Below the pieces are notes generated by a model. It was not told the DNA's origin, ran no database searches, and was given only the letters and a program-made list of their open reading frames with translations. The position numbers and the translations under genes are program-made. Source: Voacanga thouarsii (lineage: Eukaryota > Streptophyta > Magnoliopsida > Gentianales > Apocynaceae). Taken from it: a stretch of 64,000 nt of DNA. The stretch lies in NCBI GenBank assembly GCA_026120185.1, contig JANUWF010001193.1, positions 806,001-870,000 on the forward strand, read 5' to 3'. Shown here piece by piece: positions 12,555 through 25,800 of the stretch (the first letter of the stretch is position 1; each line of letters starts with the position of its first letter).

Positions 12555-13475
12555 GCTTATCCAAACAATTGCATGATATATAGGGGGAAATAAGGCCATT
12601 ATTTATTGTGAGGTGTGCAATGCTTTTAGGTACAAGAAAGAGGGTAATATCGTTGCATGCAAGCATATTAGGTGCTTTTCGTTGACTTTGAGAATAAAGC
12701 AATTATTCATGTCTTGTAAAATTGTTTCTCTAATGAGGTAGTTGCTTCTCGGGTGGTACAATAAAGAGGGTAGTATCATTGCATGCAAGCATATTAGGTA
12801 CTTTTCATTGACTTCGAGAATAAATCAATTATTCATGTCTTGTAAAAATGTTTCTCTTATGAGGTAGTATGAAGAAAGTCGTGTGAAAGATAAAATCTAT
12901 ACACACCTAGCTGATTCTAGGACTTGAAAAAAGTTTAATGAATTACATTTAGAATTCACAAGTGACTACCAGAATGCAAGACTTGGATTGACCTTAGATG
13001 GATTTAATCCATTTTCAAATATGCACGTGCCACATAATACTTGGCATGTTGTCTTAATATTGCATACTTTGCTACCCTGGCTATGCATGAAGTAACTTTA
13101 TTTTATGTTGTCAACTTTTATTGATAGCCCTAAGAGTTTGGGAGATAAGATTGATATTTTTTATAACAATTGATCGAGGAGTTGAAAGAATTGTAGCGTG
13201 AAGGTGTGATGATTTATGATGCTAAAGTAAAAGAAATGTTCTGTTTGCGTGAAGCTGCTGTGTGGACCATAAATAACTTTTCAATTTACGACAATCTGTC
13301 TGGCTATAGTGTCCATAACAAGAGGGCTTGTCCGATATATGGTGTTAACTATTTGTCTTACCGCTTGCTTAACACTGTAAATTTCTTGAGCCATCACATA
13401 AGTTCTGTATGGATAAAACTTCTTTCTATGGTAAAATGGAAATACGACAAGTACCAAAAAGGTACATCAAAGATT
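12555..13475 (+). pseudogene. CACTA (En/Spm) TNP2-like transposase fragment
   Basis: Plus-strand frames give TNP2-family landmarks in order: CMIYRG near 12570, CEVCNAFRYKKEGNIVAC near 12608-12660, LFMSCKIVSLMR, then RLGLTLDGFNPFSNMHVPH near 12985-13030, IEELKELW near 13170-13200, and DNLSGYSVHNKRACPIYG near 13290-13345. Frames are broken and stop-ridden. A 126-bp tandem duplication (12630-12755 and 12756-12880) doubles the 'LFMSCK' segment. No CACTA terminal repeats were found nearby. Confidence 0.8.
12630..12880 (+). repeat. 126-bp tandem duplication inside the CACTA fragment
   Basis: 'gtacaagaaagagggtaat' at 12630 recurs as 'gtacaataaagagggtagt' at 12756. Both copies run to 'tctctaatgaggtag' or 'tctcttatgaggtag'. 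Divergence is about 10%. Confidence 0.8.
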
Positions 13476-14179
13476 GAAATATTGACACAACTTGTGGGTT
13501 GTTTAACAAAATATGAAATAGATAATATGAAAATCAAATGCAGCCTGACTACGAATGGAAGTTTAGCATAAATCTGTATAATTTATACATTTAGATTCTC
13601 ATCCTATTTTGTGTGAAGTAGAAGCCATAGACGTTAGAAATGGCATTTCCAGGGAGGAAATGGATTTAGTTAAAAGAAGAACACAACTGGCAACCTAAAT
13701 ATAATGAATTATTTTGTTGTTTACTAAAATTTCTATACATTTCTAAAGTATAATCTATAAACTATACATTTCTAGTTTTTTTTTTAAATGTTTGTAGTAT
13801 AATCTATACATTTCTAAAGTATTTTGTACATATTTTTTATTATATTTATGCTTAATTTATATGTATGTTTGAAAGCAAATAAGAATGATAAAATTATTCA
13901 TGTTTGTTCTCTATGCTTTGTAGATGGTCAACAAACGTCCTCAACGTGCATTGATGCATGATGCCATTGTTGTCTCGAGATCATGGGTTAGTTCCTCAAG
14001 GCCACGGGCGTAAGAGATACAACCAACAATACATGATACTAGTCAGAGATCATACACAACTGCTTGGATGGTCTTCAGAGAGAAGGGGTCCATTCAGGAG
14101 ACATCTAAACCTACTTCTGTGTAGGTTCCAGTAGCATAGGACTTCCTTCCTTAAGCCCTAGCGCCTCGGTTTGTGTTAA

Positions 14180-14229
14180 TATGATTTCATTAGCCACATA
14201 AATAGATCTATGTGGCTAATGAAATCATA
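14180..14229. repeat. Perfect 21-bp inverted repeat (hairpin)
   Basis: Arms 14180-14200 and 14209-14229 are exact reverse complements around the 8-base loop AATAGATC. The arm core is 'tttcattagccacata'. Function unknown; it could be a hairpin from an imprecise MITE excision or a palindromic duplication. Confidence 0.85.
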
Positions 14230-14399
14230 CTTGCTTTTTTAGTTGTTTTACATTAACTTTTAATTATTATTGTTTAGTAACTATTTATATCATTATTTGT
14301 TGGTTCTATTTCGAAGGGTTCTCGCGGGAGGGGAAAAGGTTACCCGCGGATAGTGTGCAACGGGCTTTCAAAGGCATGAGGTTGCTATTAACCTACACC

Positions 14400-14419
14400 G
14401 GGGGGGGGGGGGGTGGGGG
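14400..14419 (+). repeat. Poly-G tract
   Basis: Fourteen consecutive G (14400-14413), one T, then five G, followed by GTTGTAGGGG. It could form a G-quadruplex. It may equally be a length-unstable homopolymer or an assembly artefact. Confidence 0.7.
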
Positions 14420-14696
14420 TTGTAGGGGTGGAATCTTCTAGTTACAGTTTTGTAGTAGACTATTTTGCACGAATGTGCACACAAGATCCCTCTAAATTGT
14501 AAGAATTGACATTCCATACCTCAGAAGCTTAAAGAATCAGTGTGAGAAGAAATAGAAGTAAATAATTTTATTCTAACTTTGACTAATTATTTAAAAGCCC
14601 ATTATACATGCAAAAACATTTTCGTTATAAGTTAAATTTTTGTTTAATTGTTTATTTGTTTAATATATACAAAAATAACACCAAGGAAAAAACAAT

Positions 14697-16136
14697 CTTG
14701 AAGCATATTTGGAGTGGGAGAAAAAAGTTGAATTGGTATTTGACTACCATAACTACTCTGAGGAAAAAAAAGTAAAGTTGACTATTGTTAAATTTTCTCA
14801 TTATGCTGTTATTTAGTGAGATCAATTAGTTAAATTAAGAAAGAGAAATGATGAAGATCTTAATAAAACTTTGGATGATTTAAAGAAAATAATGAGAAAA
14901 AGATTTATTTCTTTACATTACTATATAGGGAGTTTTATGGAAAGCTCCTAGCACTTATTCAAGGAAACAAAAGTGTAGAGGACTATCACAAGGAGATGAA
15001 GATGGTCATGATTTGAGTCAACGTTGTGAAGGATAGTGAAGTTACAAGCCTACAATGGCAAGATTCTTATAAGGATTAAATCACGATATTACTAATATGG
15101 TAGAACTTCATCGTTATATGGATTTGGATGAGATGCTTCATATGATAATAAAGGTGGAAAAACAACCCAAAAGAAGGGGGCAACCAAACTCTCATTCAAC
15201 CAATCCACTTTATCTAAGACCAATTGGAGGAGGGAAGACACAAATGTAGGGGACATTGGCATCTATCGCATCAATGTCCAAACAATTGACTGATGATAAA
15301 CAATGATAAAGAATTGGTTAGTGATAATGAAAGCAATAACTCCATGCCACATCTTGAAGATGGTGATGAAGATGAGTATATTAAATACCTTATGGATAGA
15401 GAAGCCCTTATAATAAGAAGAGCATTGAACTTGTAAGCCAAGGAAGATGATATAATAAGGAGCAAAGAGAAAATATCTTTAATATAAGTGTTTTGTTAAT
15501 GACAAGTTATGTAATTTAATTATTAATAGTGGAAGTTGTACTAATATAGCTAGTACTACTCTTATAGATAAATTAGCATTACTTTGGATGAAAACACTCT
15601 AGCCTCGACAAATTACAATGATTAAATGACTATAGAGAGGTAAGAGTTACCAAACAAGTATTGGTAATGCTTTCCATTTTATATGATATAATTCTCATGC
15701 AAATTGGTCACATTCTTTTAAAGCATCCAAGATAATTTGATCATACCAGAGTATGTGATAGTTACAAGTATATATATACTTTTATATATGAACATAAAAA
15801 GATCACCCTTGCACCCCTTACCTCAAAAACGAATGTGTGAAAGTTAAATTAAAAAGAAAAGAAAAGAAAAGAAAAAGAGAGTGATGAAAAAAAAAGGATT
15901 CAAAAGAAAAAGAAAAGGAAAGAGAAGAGAGAGATAAAAAGAAATGAGTGGAAAAATAAAAGAGAAAAGAAAAAGTCAAAAAGAATTTTTATGCAAAAGA
16001 TAGAGAAGTGATCGAAGATATTAATGGAAATAAACCTGTAATTTTATTCCTCTTTAAGAACTCTCTTTTTGCTACTAACATTCTTGAACCATCTTTTCCT
16101 AATTCTTTTGTTGAATTATTGCAGGAATGTTGGATT
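14697..16136 (+). pseudogene. Ty3/gypsy gag-protease fragment, decayed
   Basis: Plus-strand pieces resemble gypsy gag (LEWEKKVE...FDYHNYSEEKK...KLTIVKFSHYA at about 14705-14815), an aspartic-protease-like stretch (LIINSGSCTNIASTTLIDKL near 15515-15575, with Asn where the catalytic Asp is expected), and the linker before reverse transcriptase (LFKNSLFATN...LPNSFVELLQ near 16040-16135). Many stops. From 15849 to 15990 the linker is a purine-only-like tract (AAAAG repeats). RT and integrase are absent. Confidence 0.65.
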
Positions 16137-16433
16137 TCAATTATGCAAACCAATTTACACGTAGTGAAAAATTAAAACTAAATCCACGCAAATGATAATT
16201 CGTATATAATTAAATGGATTATGAGAAGGAAGAAAAATTAATTACCTAAAAATGCAGCTTTAAAATTTTCCTTCCGCTTGAATCTCTTTCAAAAGTTGAT
16301 CTAATCGAGTCACCAAATTTCAAGAATCGAAATTCTCTAACAGTAATTCACATAAGGAATTGTATTCAAGTTAGACACTAAAACCCTTTCATATGCAGTC
16401 TTGTAAGGATTCCAAAAATTGGAATCAAAGTAC

Positions 16434-16770
16434 AGCGCTTAGCAAACAAAGTACCTTGAAGTTCTCAAATCTAAGGATACTTGCATATTTGTTATAATGA
16501 TATTCTATCACTGGTACTAAATAATTATCCATGTGATTATCTCATAATTAGGTCATCTAATATACTTGTTCAAATAACAAGCTTTCATATGTTAATTTTG
16601 AATATCACAATACTTACGGATGTAAGAACTACTGCTTAATCAAATCAATAAGTATAACACATGTTAGTCTTAGCGCATTAATGAAGTCCTATCTTATTGA
16701 TACTATGATTATGGATAATTTAAGCACAAATACAATTTTGTGTATGATGTGTAGAATTTCGGTGGTATAA
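16434..16770 (-). repeat. Fragment of a copia-type LTR related to 24868-25190
   Basis: Ordered identity with 24868-25190, for example 'ggaatcaaag', 'caaacaaagtacctt', 'taaggatacttgca', 'ttatccatgt', 'gcattaatga'. It is the same LTR family as the insert in the first RTE LINE. Flanks here show no LTR ends. The stretch 16771-17400 has a short GC-rich part (17200-17400) with a 62-codon frame of no known family. Confidence 0.6.
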
Positions 16771-17404
16771 AAATCATACAGTTTTAAGTCTATCTCAAGT
16801 AGATCCACTTCGTTTGCAATCCATGAAATCATTACCATTTAGCTAAATCAATGAACATATTCTGTCTCAACTAATTTACATCATTGTTCAAAATAATATC
16901 AAATTATAATAAAAACAGTAATTACATCATTGTTCTAGAAAAAGAAAATAAAGGTATAAAAGAAAGAACTTATAGACAAACCCCCTTCTTCTTCCTTAAA
17001 GACCTTCTTGAACAATACCCATCGAGTGATGAATCCCTTCTTCAATGATTGATTTGTAACTTTAATCCTTAGATTCACGTGTTTCTCTTGTTTAAATAAA
17101 CTCCCAAGATGCCAAAAATAGTTCTTTAAGAGTTTTAGGCCAAGTACAAGTTGAAAAATACTAAAACTTTTAAGAAAGTCCCAAACTCGCGTGCAAAAAG
17201 GAGAATTCGCCGCCTTTGAATGGACTGAGGTCGGCGTCAGCTGACCTGGTCACGGCTGGTGCTAGCCATGCTCTGGTTCAGCCTGATGTGCTCTGTTCTT
17301 TCTTCCTCTGTTTTCCAGCCTTGGGTCGCCGCCTACTGTGCTGTGTCTGGCTGACGCCAACCATGCTCTGTCGTGGCGTCGATTTTTGCTTTTTTCTTAT
17401 TTAA

Positions 17405-19041
17405 TTTGCATAAAGAAAATAAAATATCTTTTTAAAGCTAAAATATAAAATATGAAGGAATATGCCTAGTTATTATATCAAATGTATCATAAAACAATCT
17501 TAAATAACTAGAAAATAAATAATGATTTTAGCTCCTATCAAATTCTTCTATATTTGAATCTTTCCTTATCCTCAAGCAAAGTACTTAAAACAAAGAAAAA
17601 CAAGACAACACAAGTTTAACTTTCAAAAAAAATTTGACTATAACAAAGCTACAATCCTCATTCAAACTTTAGATATGATCTTGTCATTTTTTTATCCATT
17701 TGAAAACATTTACAAATTGAAGCATTGGATCAAACATATCTAGGTCCTTGAAATCAAGTTAAGCAAGTTTATATTTTAGTATAAGAAAATTATTTCACCC
17801 CTTAAGTAAAAACGTAGACAATATGAATCATATAAGTCAAGCTATCTAGCCAACTCTAGTATTATAAACTCAAAAATTGCACAATTCAAGTAATGATCTA
17901 AGAAAGACACTCTACTTTATTTTCAATAACTTAGGAAATTGATAGCCTCAAGTGAATGAATTTCTCTTCACACGCCGTATTGGTCCTTATAGTCATTATT
18001 ATTTTTCTTTTTCATCATTTTTTTTCAACATTTTTTTTCTTTACTCTTTCTTACCTTTTTTCTTTCAGGATAGCTTCAAAAAAGTGGACTGAACGATACT
18101 TGCTATTGCTCTCCATATTGACCCCCTTTTTAGCAAGATGTCTTCAATAAAATTTAAAAATGAGAGCATTTTTTTTTTCAACTCAATTCTTTTTCAGCTC
18201 AATGATTTTTTTTACTCATTGTTTTTCTAACTTCTTCATATTCCTTATTCATCACTCAAAGTCAAGCAATTTTTAAATTCATAATACAAGAATTAGTCAA
18301 CAACTTTCTCTATATTCATCACATCATCCACATTCAAATTAGATGTGTAAAATAACATTCAAACACCAATGCATAATCCAGATTAACTTAAATTCTCAAG
18401 ATTTAACATATCCAATCCAATAGACCAATTTACTGTTAATAAAAATCCAACCAATTGAATGACAAAAATCATATCCTAAGTAAGAAAGATAATCACAATC
18501 TCATTATAAATCAAAGCAATTAATTAAAATAAAAAAAAGAAAAATTTAACAATTTAGCTCAAAACTAGAATATATATAGAATATATTTCTAATTCTAAAC
18601 TCTCCCCCCACATTTAAATTGGACATTATCTTCAATGACAAAAAATAGAACAAATAAGTCAAAGATAATGGACTAAAATAAATAGAGGGGGGAAGAAGAC
18701 AAGCAAAGAAAATACTTCCAGAGCTTAGTAGTTTCCTCAAGATAAGTGAATCTATCATAAAGAGCATTGTTGAATATACTTAAAAATAAAACAAAAGAAA
18801 CAACATAAAGCATAAAGCTAGAAAAGAAAAACAAACTAAAATAAAATAATAAAAAAAACAAACTAAGAAGTAGCCTAAGAAGAGTCATGAAAATATAAAG
18901 AGAAAAAAAGACTAGAAAGGTAAAAAGTGAGCAATAGAGAAATAGTCAATCATCATTTTCCTCTTCCTCATCATCATCATCATCCATATGGCCACCATCA
19001 TCTCCTTATGGTCCAGAGAACCGTTACATCCATTGAGCTCA
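17405..19041. other. AT-rich, probably 3' part of a decayed gypsy element; no gene recognised
   Basis: Low-complexity T-rich stretches (17990-18240) and A-rich stretches (18490-18920), with a short (TCA)n near 18965-18985. No domain could be read. Adjacent minus-strand retrotransposon frames at 19042-20157 suggest this belongs to the same decayed element. Confidence 0.35.
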
Positions 19042-20157
19042 TTACTCCTTTTGAGCGTCTTGCCTTCGATTAAGTGCAATTATAGAATCACGAAGTTGAA
19101 GAAAGATCTTTGTTTGTGTCTCCATACCCACTCTCAATTGCCCCAGCTGACCCTTCACTTCAGTCTCAAAATTAGTCCTCGATTGAGATTGTGAACCACT
19201 AGCTCGAGCTTTAGGTGATGGGGCAGACTGCTCTTCCTCTACAAGTGGAAGCTCAACTTGGCCCGAGTGCTGCACATAATGGGGTCTCAACCATTGCCTC
19301 ATTTCAGCACTATACTGATAACTACAACTAATTAAGGTTTCAGTGACTAAATCTCTCCCAGTGGTGGTCTCAGTAAGTTCCCCCTCAAGACTAATGCTAA
19401 AAGCCTCTAGAATCTTTATGATCACAAGGGGAAAAATAAAGGCTTTAGAGGAAAGATGAGAGTGGACCATATCTATAATAGATTAGATGATCAAAGAAGT
19501 AAGAGGGATAGGTTGGGTGGGCATCATCTTATGCAAGATATAGAGGTCAATCACCCGGGACTCGTTGAACTCACTAGCTTTAGGAACAACATGAAGCAAA
19601 AGATATAAATTAAGGCACATAGGTTGGCCTCAAAGTCATTGTTAGAATAAAAGCCTACCTGCCTTATAGGACTTCTCTTATACATCCTTAGTGTAGCTAT
19701 ATCATCATTCACCTTCAATTCAGGGTTAGAGATTATCTTTTAGTTATGGTGGTCTACAACTAACTAAGGGCCTTTATTATTATAGTCAAGATGGCAGCCA
19801 ATCTATCTCTATCTACAAAAATAGGAGTACCTTTGACTCTGGTCTCAATGGTATCAAGATGATTATTTATTTTTTCCACCATGTTAGCATAAAATTCTTT
19901 AACTAAGATATAGCAATAGGTTTCTTTCAACTGAACAATAGGTCCCCACCCTAATTGTCTAAACATCATTCTTAACTTAAGGGCATGGTCCAAAGAGGGT
20001 GTAAAAGTGAGTTCCACAATGATTTTATTAGATGTCCTTCTTGAATACCATTCCTGACTGGAAAGATCAATGAAGTTAACTGTAAGTTCACAAGTCTTTG
20101 ATTTATGGGGTTTCGTATCAAAATTGAACAACAAACTATAAATTTTATATTAGGCAA
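19042..20157 (-). pseudogene. Retrotransposon ORF with putative plant transposon protein domain
   Basis: The minus-strand frame 19760-20134 (QEWYSRR, then FRQLGWGP, then YCYILVKEFYANM, then GTPIFVDRDRLAAIL) resembles the 'putative plant transposon protein' domain of many plant gypsy-associated ORFs. Frame 19042-19470 supplies the C-terminal part, with a coiled-coil-like tail (LGQLRVGMETQTKIFLQLRDS). The region between is disrupted. Function of this domain is unknown. Confidence 0.55.
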
Positions 20158-20913
20158 ATGATATACTTTTATTAAGAAGACATAAGAAGTTGAGTATTAA
20201 GGCTTTTGGAGGCTAATTCTCAAAAACCCACACCCCTTAAGGGAGTTCATAACTCTACTTATATAGGTATAAGAAAACTTGACTTCTAATAGAATTAGAC
20301 TCTTAATCGAATTTGGAATAATAATGAAGTACGACTTTCTAATCCTATCATACCTAAGATAATTGTAACTTCCTATTAGGAAATTAAAGTATATTAAGAA
20401 ACTATTAAGAACATGTCTCAATATAATTAAAACTAGTAAATAATAAAAAATTTTAATTAATAACTTAGTTTAATATTCTAACAAATTAGACAGGGTGAAG
20501 GCCATTGATTCAAATTTTAGCATAGTTTGGAAAAAGAAAAAAGGAAATAGTATTTTACAATGTACATTTCTTTATGAGCACACAAAAAAATAAAAATAAA
20601 ATAAAAAGTGGAGGAGGGGGGGGGGAGGGTGACTGAGTTTAGACTTACTTGGTTTCATTTTACTAGGAAGCGAAGACGAATGATTTCACTCTTTCAGCCG
20701 AAATTGCAGTAGAAAGTGGGGGTGCACACATCAAAATCAATCGGGAGGTTTTCAGATGTGATATCTGACCAAATCCAAAAAGGATTCTAAGATTCTCTTG
20801 AAAACATTAAAGATAGGTTCTTTTTCACACTCTTAGACATAGTTTTTGCCCTTCTTAAACACCTTCGAAATTCCTAAACCTATCAAAAAAATTTACGCCT
20901 TTTTCAACTAAAA
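20158..20913. other. Spacer before the WDR5-like pseudogene; no gene
   Basis: AT-rich, with a purine tract at 20605-20632 (a run of eleven G). The last 200 bases may be the decayed promoter and leader of the WDR5-like gene. No TATA or start signal is convincing. Confidence 0.35.
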
Positions 20914-21575
20914 GTGAAAAAAAAACCTACGGCCTCATCAACGGATCCTCTGGAATCTTTCAAGCCATACAACCTAAAGCAAACCCTAACTAGCCATAAT
21001 CACTCGCCTCAAATGTCAAATTTTTCGAGGACAGTTGACTCATTACGAGTCGCTCCGCCGATAAGACTGCCCGAACATGGTCCCCTTGTGATGGCTCCCT
21101 CCTCCATGAATTTTAAGGCTATGAACAGTGCACTGACCTAGCGTTCTCCTCCAATGCTTATTTTCTTGCTACTGCCTTTGGCGACAAAGCTGTTCGCCTC
21201 TGGGAGGTTTCCACTGGAACCCTTGTTAAAACCCTTATCGGCCACACAAACTATATCTTCTGCGTTAATTACAACCCTGAATCTAACATGCTTGCTTCTA
21301 GTTCTTTTGCCGAAATAGTGAGAATATGGGATGTCAAGTCTGGGAAGTGCTTAAAGGTTCTGCTGGCTCATTCCAACCCTGTTACGGTGGTGAACTTTAA
21401 CTGGGATGGGACACTTATCATTTCCAACAGTTATGATGGATTATGTAGGATTTGGGATGCTTCAACTGGGTATTGTATGAAGACTATGAATGATGATGAG
21501 AATCCATTTGTGAGTTTTGCGAGGTTTTCGTTCAATGGCAAATTCATTCTTGTGGGGAATTTGGATAATACATTG

Positions 21576-22877
21576 GTAGCTCTATTCCTTCTTTAATTCC
21601 TATTGTTAAGCTATTAGCTTGTATCTAGTGTTTGTGGTTAACTCGATGTAGCTCTGGCAAAAAGATCTGGTCTTAATAGTTTTCGGCATACATGATTTCT
21701 GGGTATGAAGAATAGTGTTGTAGTGTTGTTTGATTGTTGGTTCCTATGCATGATGGTCTCCTGTATATGTTGTTTGCATTTGGTGAAAATTCATGTTTAA
21801 GCTACACTTTAAATGAAGAGCATTTTTGAACTTCACCTCATAGTTGAGCTAGTAATTTATATTTGTAGATATTGTGCTCCTAAGACGGGTTTGAATACAT
21901 CAATTACTATGGAAATACTTATTCTTTTCTTAATAACTAGTTGGGAAAATTTTCTCATTCCTTGTTCATTTATATATGTTGATTAGTTGTTCTATATTAA
22001 AATAGTCCCAGGCTTCAGTTTGCTATTATGTTAATTATATCTATTTGTTTGATGTCCTGGATGGGAAAAAGAGGGGTTTTATTTTTTATTTTTTAAGTAG
22101 AATTTGTAAGAGGCTTTGTTTTGTACATTTCACTATAAGGTGAAGAAATGAGGGATTTGCTTAGCAGGTACTTTTAGCTTGTCTTTAATTTTCACTTGTA
22201 GAACATGCAATTCCATTTGAGTTCAAAACACTAGGCTAGGGCTGATTAGAGGCTAAGATTTTCACTTAGGTGCCATCAATATTAAAGAGTTTTTCTTCTA
22301 TTAAAGAGACCATCAATATATGTTCATCATCTATGCGTGCTAGCTGCATGTTGATGTTACAAATTGAGATACTAAAGTTTCAAATCCAAGTGCTTAAGTG
22401 GAAGCTGACAATATGGATTTCATTGGTTCAACTAAGATGTGTAGTATTTGTCATAGCCTCATTAAGAGAATGGAGTTCCCTTTGTTTTGTTAGCCATTTA
22501 AAAAATCATTTCTTGCATTTGTATTTTTATCTATTTCTTATATATTTGTTTAAAGATTTAGAGCCTTGTATAAAAAACTTGCATGCTTTGTATAGAATTG
22601 AAGGTAACTATGATGTGAAGAATTGCGCTTGCTTGGAAGGCTTTATTGCAAAGGTTTGTAGTGTGCACATTGCTTTGGCTCTAAGCATTTGATAAGTTAA
22701 TTATTATTTATGGAGTTGATATAATTTCTTGATGGGATATTAGAATGGTTACATGTTGTTCATTAGTTACATACTTTTTTGTCTCCAAATATGCCAATAG
22801 TCTTATTTGTGCTTGCATGGTGTGTGTTACAGGTTATCCTTTGCTTTTTTTAATTCAAGATATTTTTATACTTTTTG
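21576..22877 (+). other. Intron of the WDR5-like pseudogene before the LINE
   Basis: Starts with GTAGCT and is T-rich, with intron-like composition. An open frame at 22270-22692 has no recognisable domain and is probably chance. Exon B is only reached after the LINE insertion. Confidence 0.55.
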
Positions 22878-22889
22878 AAGAATGACTTT

Positions 22890-25800
22890 CAAATGAGTGT
22901 GGGTAGCCTTGCGATTTCAAAAGAAGAGGTTCACGGTGCATGTATTCGTCATATTCAAAAGTATGAAGTTCTAGAGGCCCTTAAAAGGATGAGACCAAAA
23001 AAGGCAGTGGGACCGGATGGTATACCGATCGAGGTTTGGAAGTATTTAGAAGAGATATGTATTGAGTGGTTGATAAGTTTGTTCAACAAGATATATATAA
23101 TTAATAAGATGCCTACAGAGTAGAGGAAGTATACTTTGATTCCTATGTATAAGAATAAGAAAATGTTCAAGATTGTACTAATTACCATAGAATTAAACTT
23201 ATGATTCATATTATGAAGTTTTGGGAGAGAGTGATTGAACAAAGGTTAAGGGACGTTGTACAGATTTCAGATAATCAATTTAGTTTTATGCTTGGGCGTT
23301 TCACTATAGAGATAATTCATTTATTACAACAGATGATTGAATATTCTAAGAAAAGAAAGAAAGAAAAATTTGCATATGGTATTTATTGACTTGAAGAAAG
23401 CCTATGACAAGGTGTTTAGAGAAGTAGTTTGGTGGGCGTTGGCCAAGAAAGATGCATCGCTAAAGTATATTACTTTCATTAAAGATATGAATGAGGGAGT
23501 ATGTACAAGTGTATGAAATTGTGCCGAAGTGACTGCAGAATTTCCTATCACGCATATCAGATATGGCATAGCAAAAAAATTAAAAAGAGGTACTATCTCA
23601 AGATCCGCATATGCGTGAAAAACAAGACATATATAGAGAACAAAAATAACAGCTTTTACCTTTCTTCGTTCGTGTGGAAAACAAATTCTTTCCTTCTTTA
23701 AGTTTGATGATTGTGGCGCGATCCAACAATCCTCTTGATCAAACACAACGAGAGTTGAATGTCCAACCACTATAATTATAGTGTGTGATTATCTCTAACA
23801 GAAATCCACACGGAGGATTTCATTCAAGCATCAAGATTTTTCTGTGGTAACAGAAAACAACAATGGTGGTTGGAGTTTTTCTTCTTCGTTCTTCTTGTTC
23901 AACAAAACCAGAGAAAGAAGAAGAAGAAGAAAGATTTTTGGTGTTCTCTTGGAGAACCTCACGAGAGAGAGAGAGAGAGAGAAGAGAACAAAAGATGATT
24001 CTCTTGTGTGTCCTTCGGTTTTTGTAGAGTTGTTTCATGTGACATTTGGTTTTCATGTTTTTGGGGTATTTCGTATGACCTTTGAAGCACCAAAAAAACC
24101 TCACAATAAAACCATATATGAGAATTCTAAACAATTAAAATTCTCAAATTTGTAATTGGAACCCTTCAAGTTCACAGAATTATAAATTGGCCTATAAATT
24201 ATAACAAATTATAATTTGGCCACATTAACTTCTCTTTCTTGCAATAAACTCCACTATGTTTTCAAATAACATTTTGAGTATATAATCCTCTATTGTGTGT
24301 GACCTATTAGGTTTTTCGATCAATTGGTAGCGAATATGAATTAATCCAAACGTCTTTGAGATTAATAATTCATAATTAATTAAAATTAATCATATCGATT
24401 CTAATCAGGATTGGTTTATTAATTCATCAATTAATAAATCCATATTCCCAGATCATGAGTGGTATCTAGCAACACATCATGACCACCCAAGAGTTCAGGA
24501 AGTCAAGTGACTTGACATGAACCCTTCAATAACAAACTACAGTACAGTTTACTCCCTTCACTAAACAATATTTCATTCGTTTTGGAGTACGGAATTAGTG
24601 CCAACTCCCTCTAGAATTAATTTGGCTCGAATGCAATAGTACTTGTACCAAGAACCACTATTCTAGATGCGTATCAATTGAAACTATTTCCAATACACAT
24701 ACGCCTTGACCAAGGACTTCTCGAGTAGTAATTCCTACAAGTGGCCGTGAGATATTCGCTCCTACTATTAGAAGTGGCGAATCCTTTGTTGACCATTTCA
24801 ACTACTTTCGTTTACTTCATAATGTACCTAATATCCATCTTATAGGCGACCCTTGATCGAGTTCCAGAGATTGGAATCAAAGCACAATACTCAACAAACA
24901 AAGTACCTTGGAGATCTCAAGTCTAAGGATACTTGCACGTTTGCTATATTGAGATTATATAACTGGCATTAAATAGTTATCCATGTAATTATCTCATAAC
25001 TAGGTCATCCAATAAACTTGTTCCACTAATAAGTATCCACATGTTAACTTTGAATATCTCAATACTCACGGATATGAGAACCACCACCTGATCAAATCAG
25101 GAAGTCTAACACGTGCTAGTCTTAACGCATTAATGATGTCCTATCTCATTAATACTATGACTAGGGACTATTTAAGTACTAACACTATACAGTGTAGTAG
25201 GAATCTTATATCATGATCTCTATCATGATTTCCTTAACACAGTGTTGTATTAGGGACTTTATCGAATAGTTATATTATTTAAAAGTAAACAAAAGAAACT
25301 GTAAGATAAATAATGCCTTTTATTAAAATAAAATGTGTCATATACAATGTACAAGTGATTACCTCTAGGCCATAACACTAACACGAGGATCAGTGCTTAT
25401 CTCTTTCCTTTTTGTGGCCGTTATGGACGAGTTCACTTGCACTATACAGGAGGTTGTGCCATGGTGTATATTGTTTGCTAATGATATTGTATTGATTGAT
25501 GAGACTAGAGCCAGTGTAAATACTAAATTAGAGTTGTGACGATAGATATTGGAATCCAAGGGTTTCAGAATTAGTAGAGTATATGGAATGCAATTTTAGT
25601 ACTAGCAGAAATATGGCTTAGAGTGTAACTTTAGATGATAGAGATATACCAATAGGTGATTGTTTCAGATATCTAAGATCTATTATTTAGAAAGACGGAG
25701 AGCTCGATGGCGACATTGCACACTGAGTTAAGGCGGGTTGGCTGAAATGGAGGAATGCAACTGATATTCTATATGATTGTAATATACCATTGGGTTTAAA

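Larger units (their letters stand above)
13580..14696. other. No gene recognised; small repeats
   Basis: Contains reiterated 'tctatacatttctaaagta' between 13720 and 13830, the inverted repeat at 14180-14229 and the G run at 14400. A short GC-richer stretch (13921-14160) could be remnant transposon coding sequence, but no motif was recognised. Confidence 0.4.

Noticed and set aside
17216..17404. 62-codon GC-richer frame
   Set aside because: No domain. Probably part of a decayed retrotransposon; left unassigned.
22270..22692. 140-codon open frame in the WDR5-like pseudogene intron
   Set aside because: No recognisable motif, lies in intron-like T-rich DNA and has no partner in the duplicated block.
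23962..23987. CRISPR-like or satellite array at the (GA)n tract
   Set aside because: Simple dinucleotide repeat in an LTR-like insert of a plant nuclear genome.
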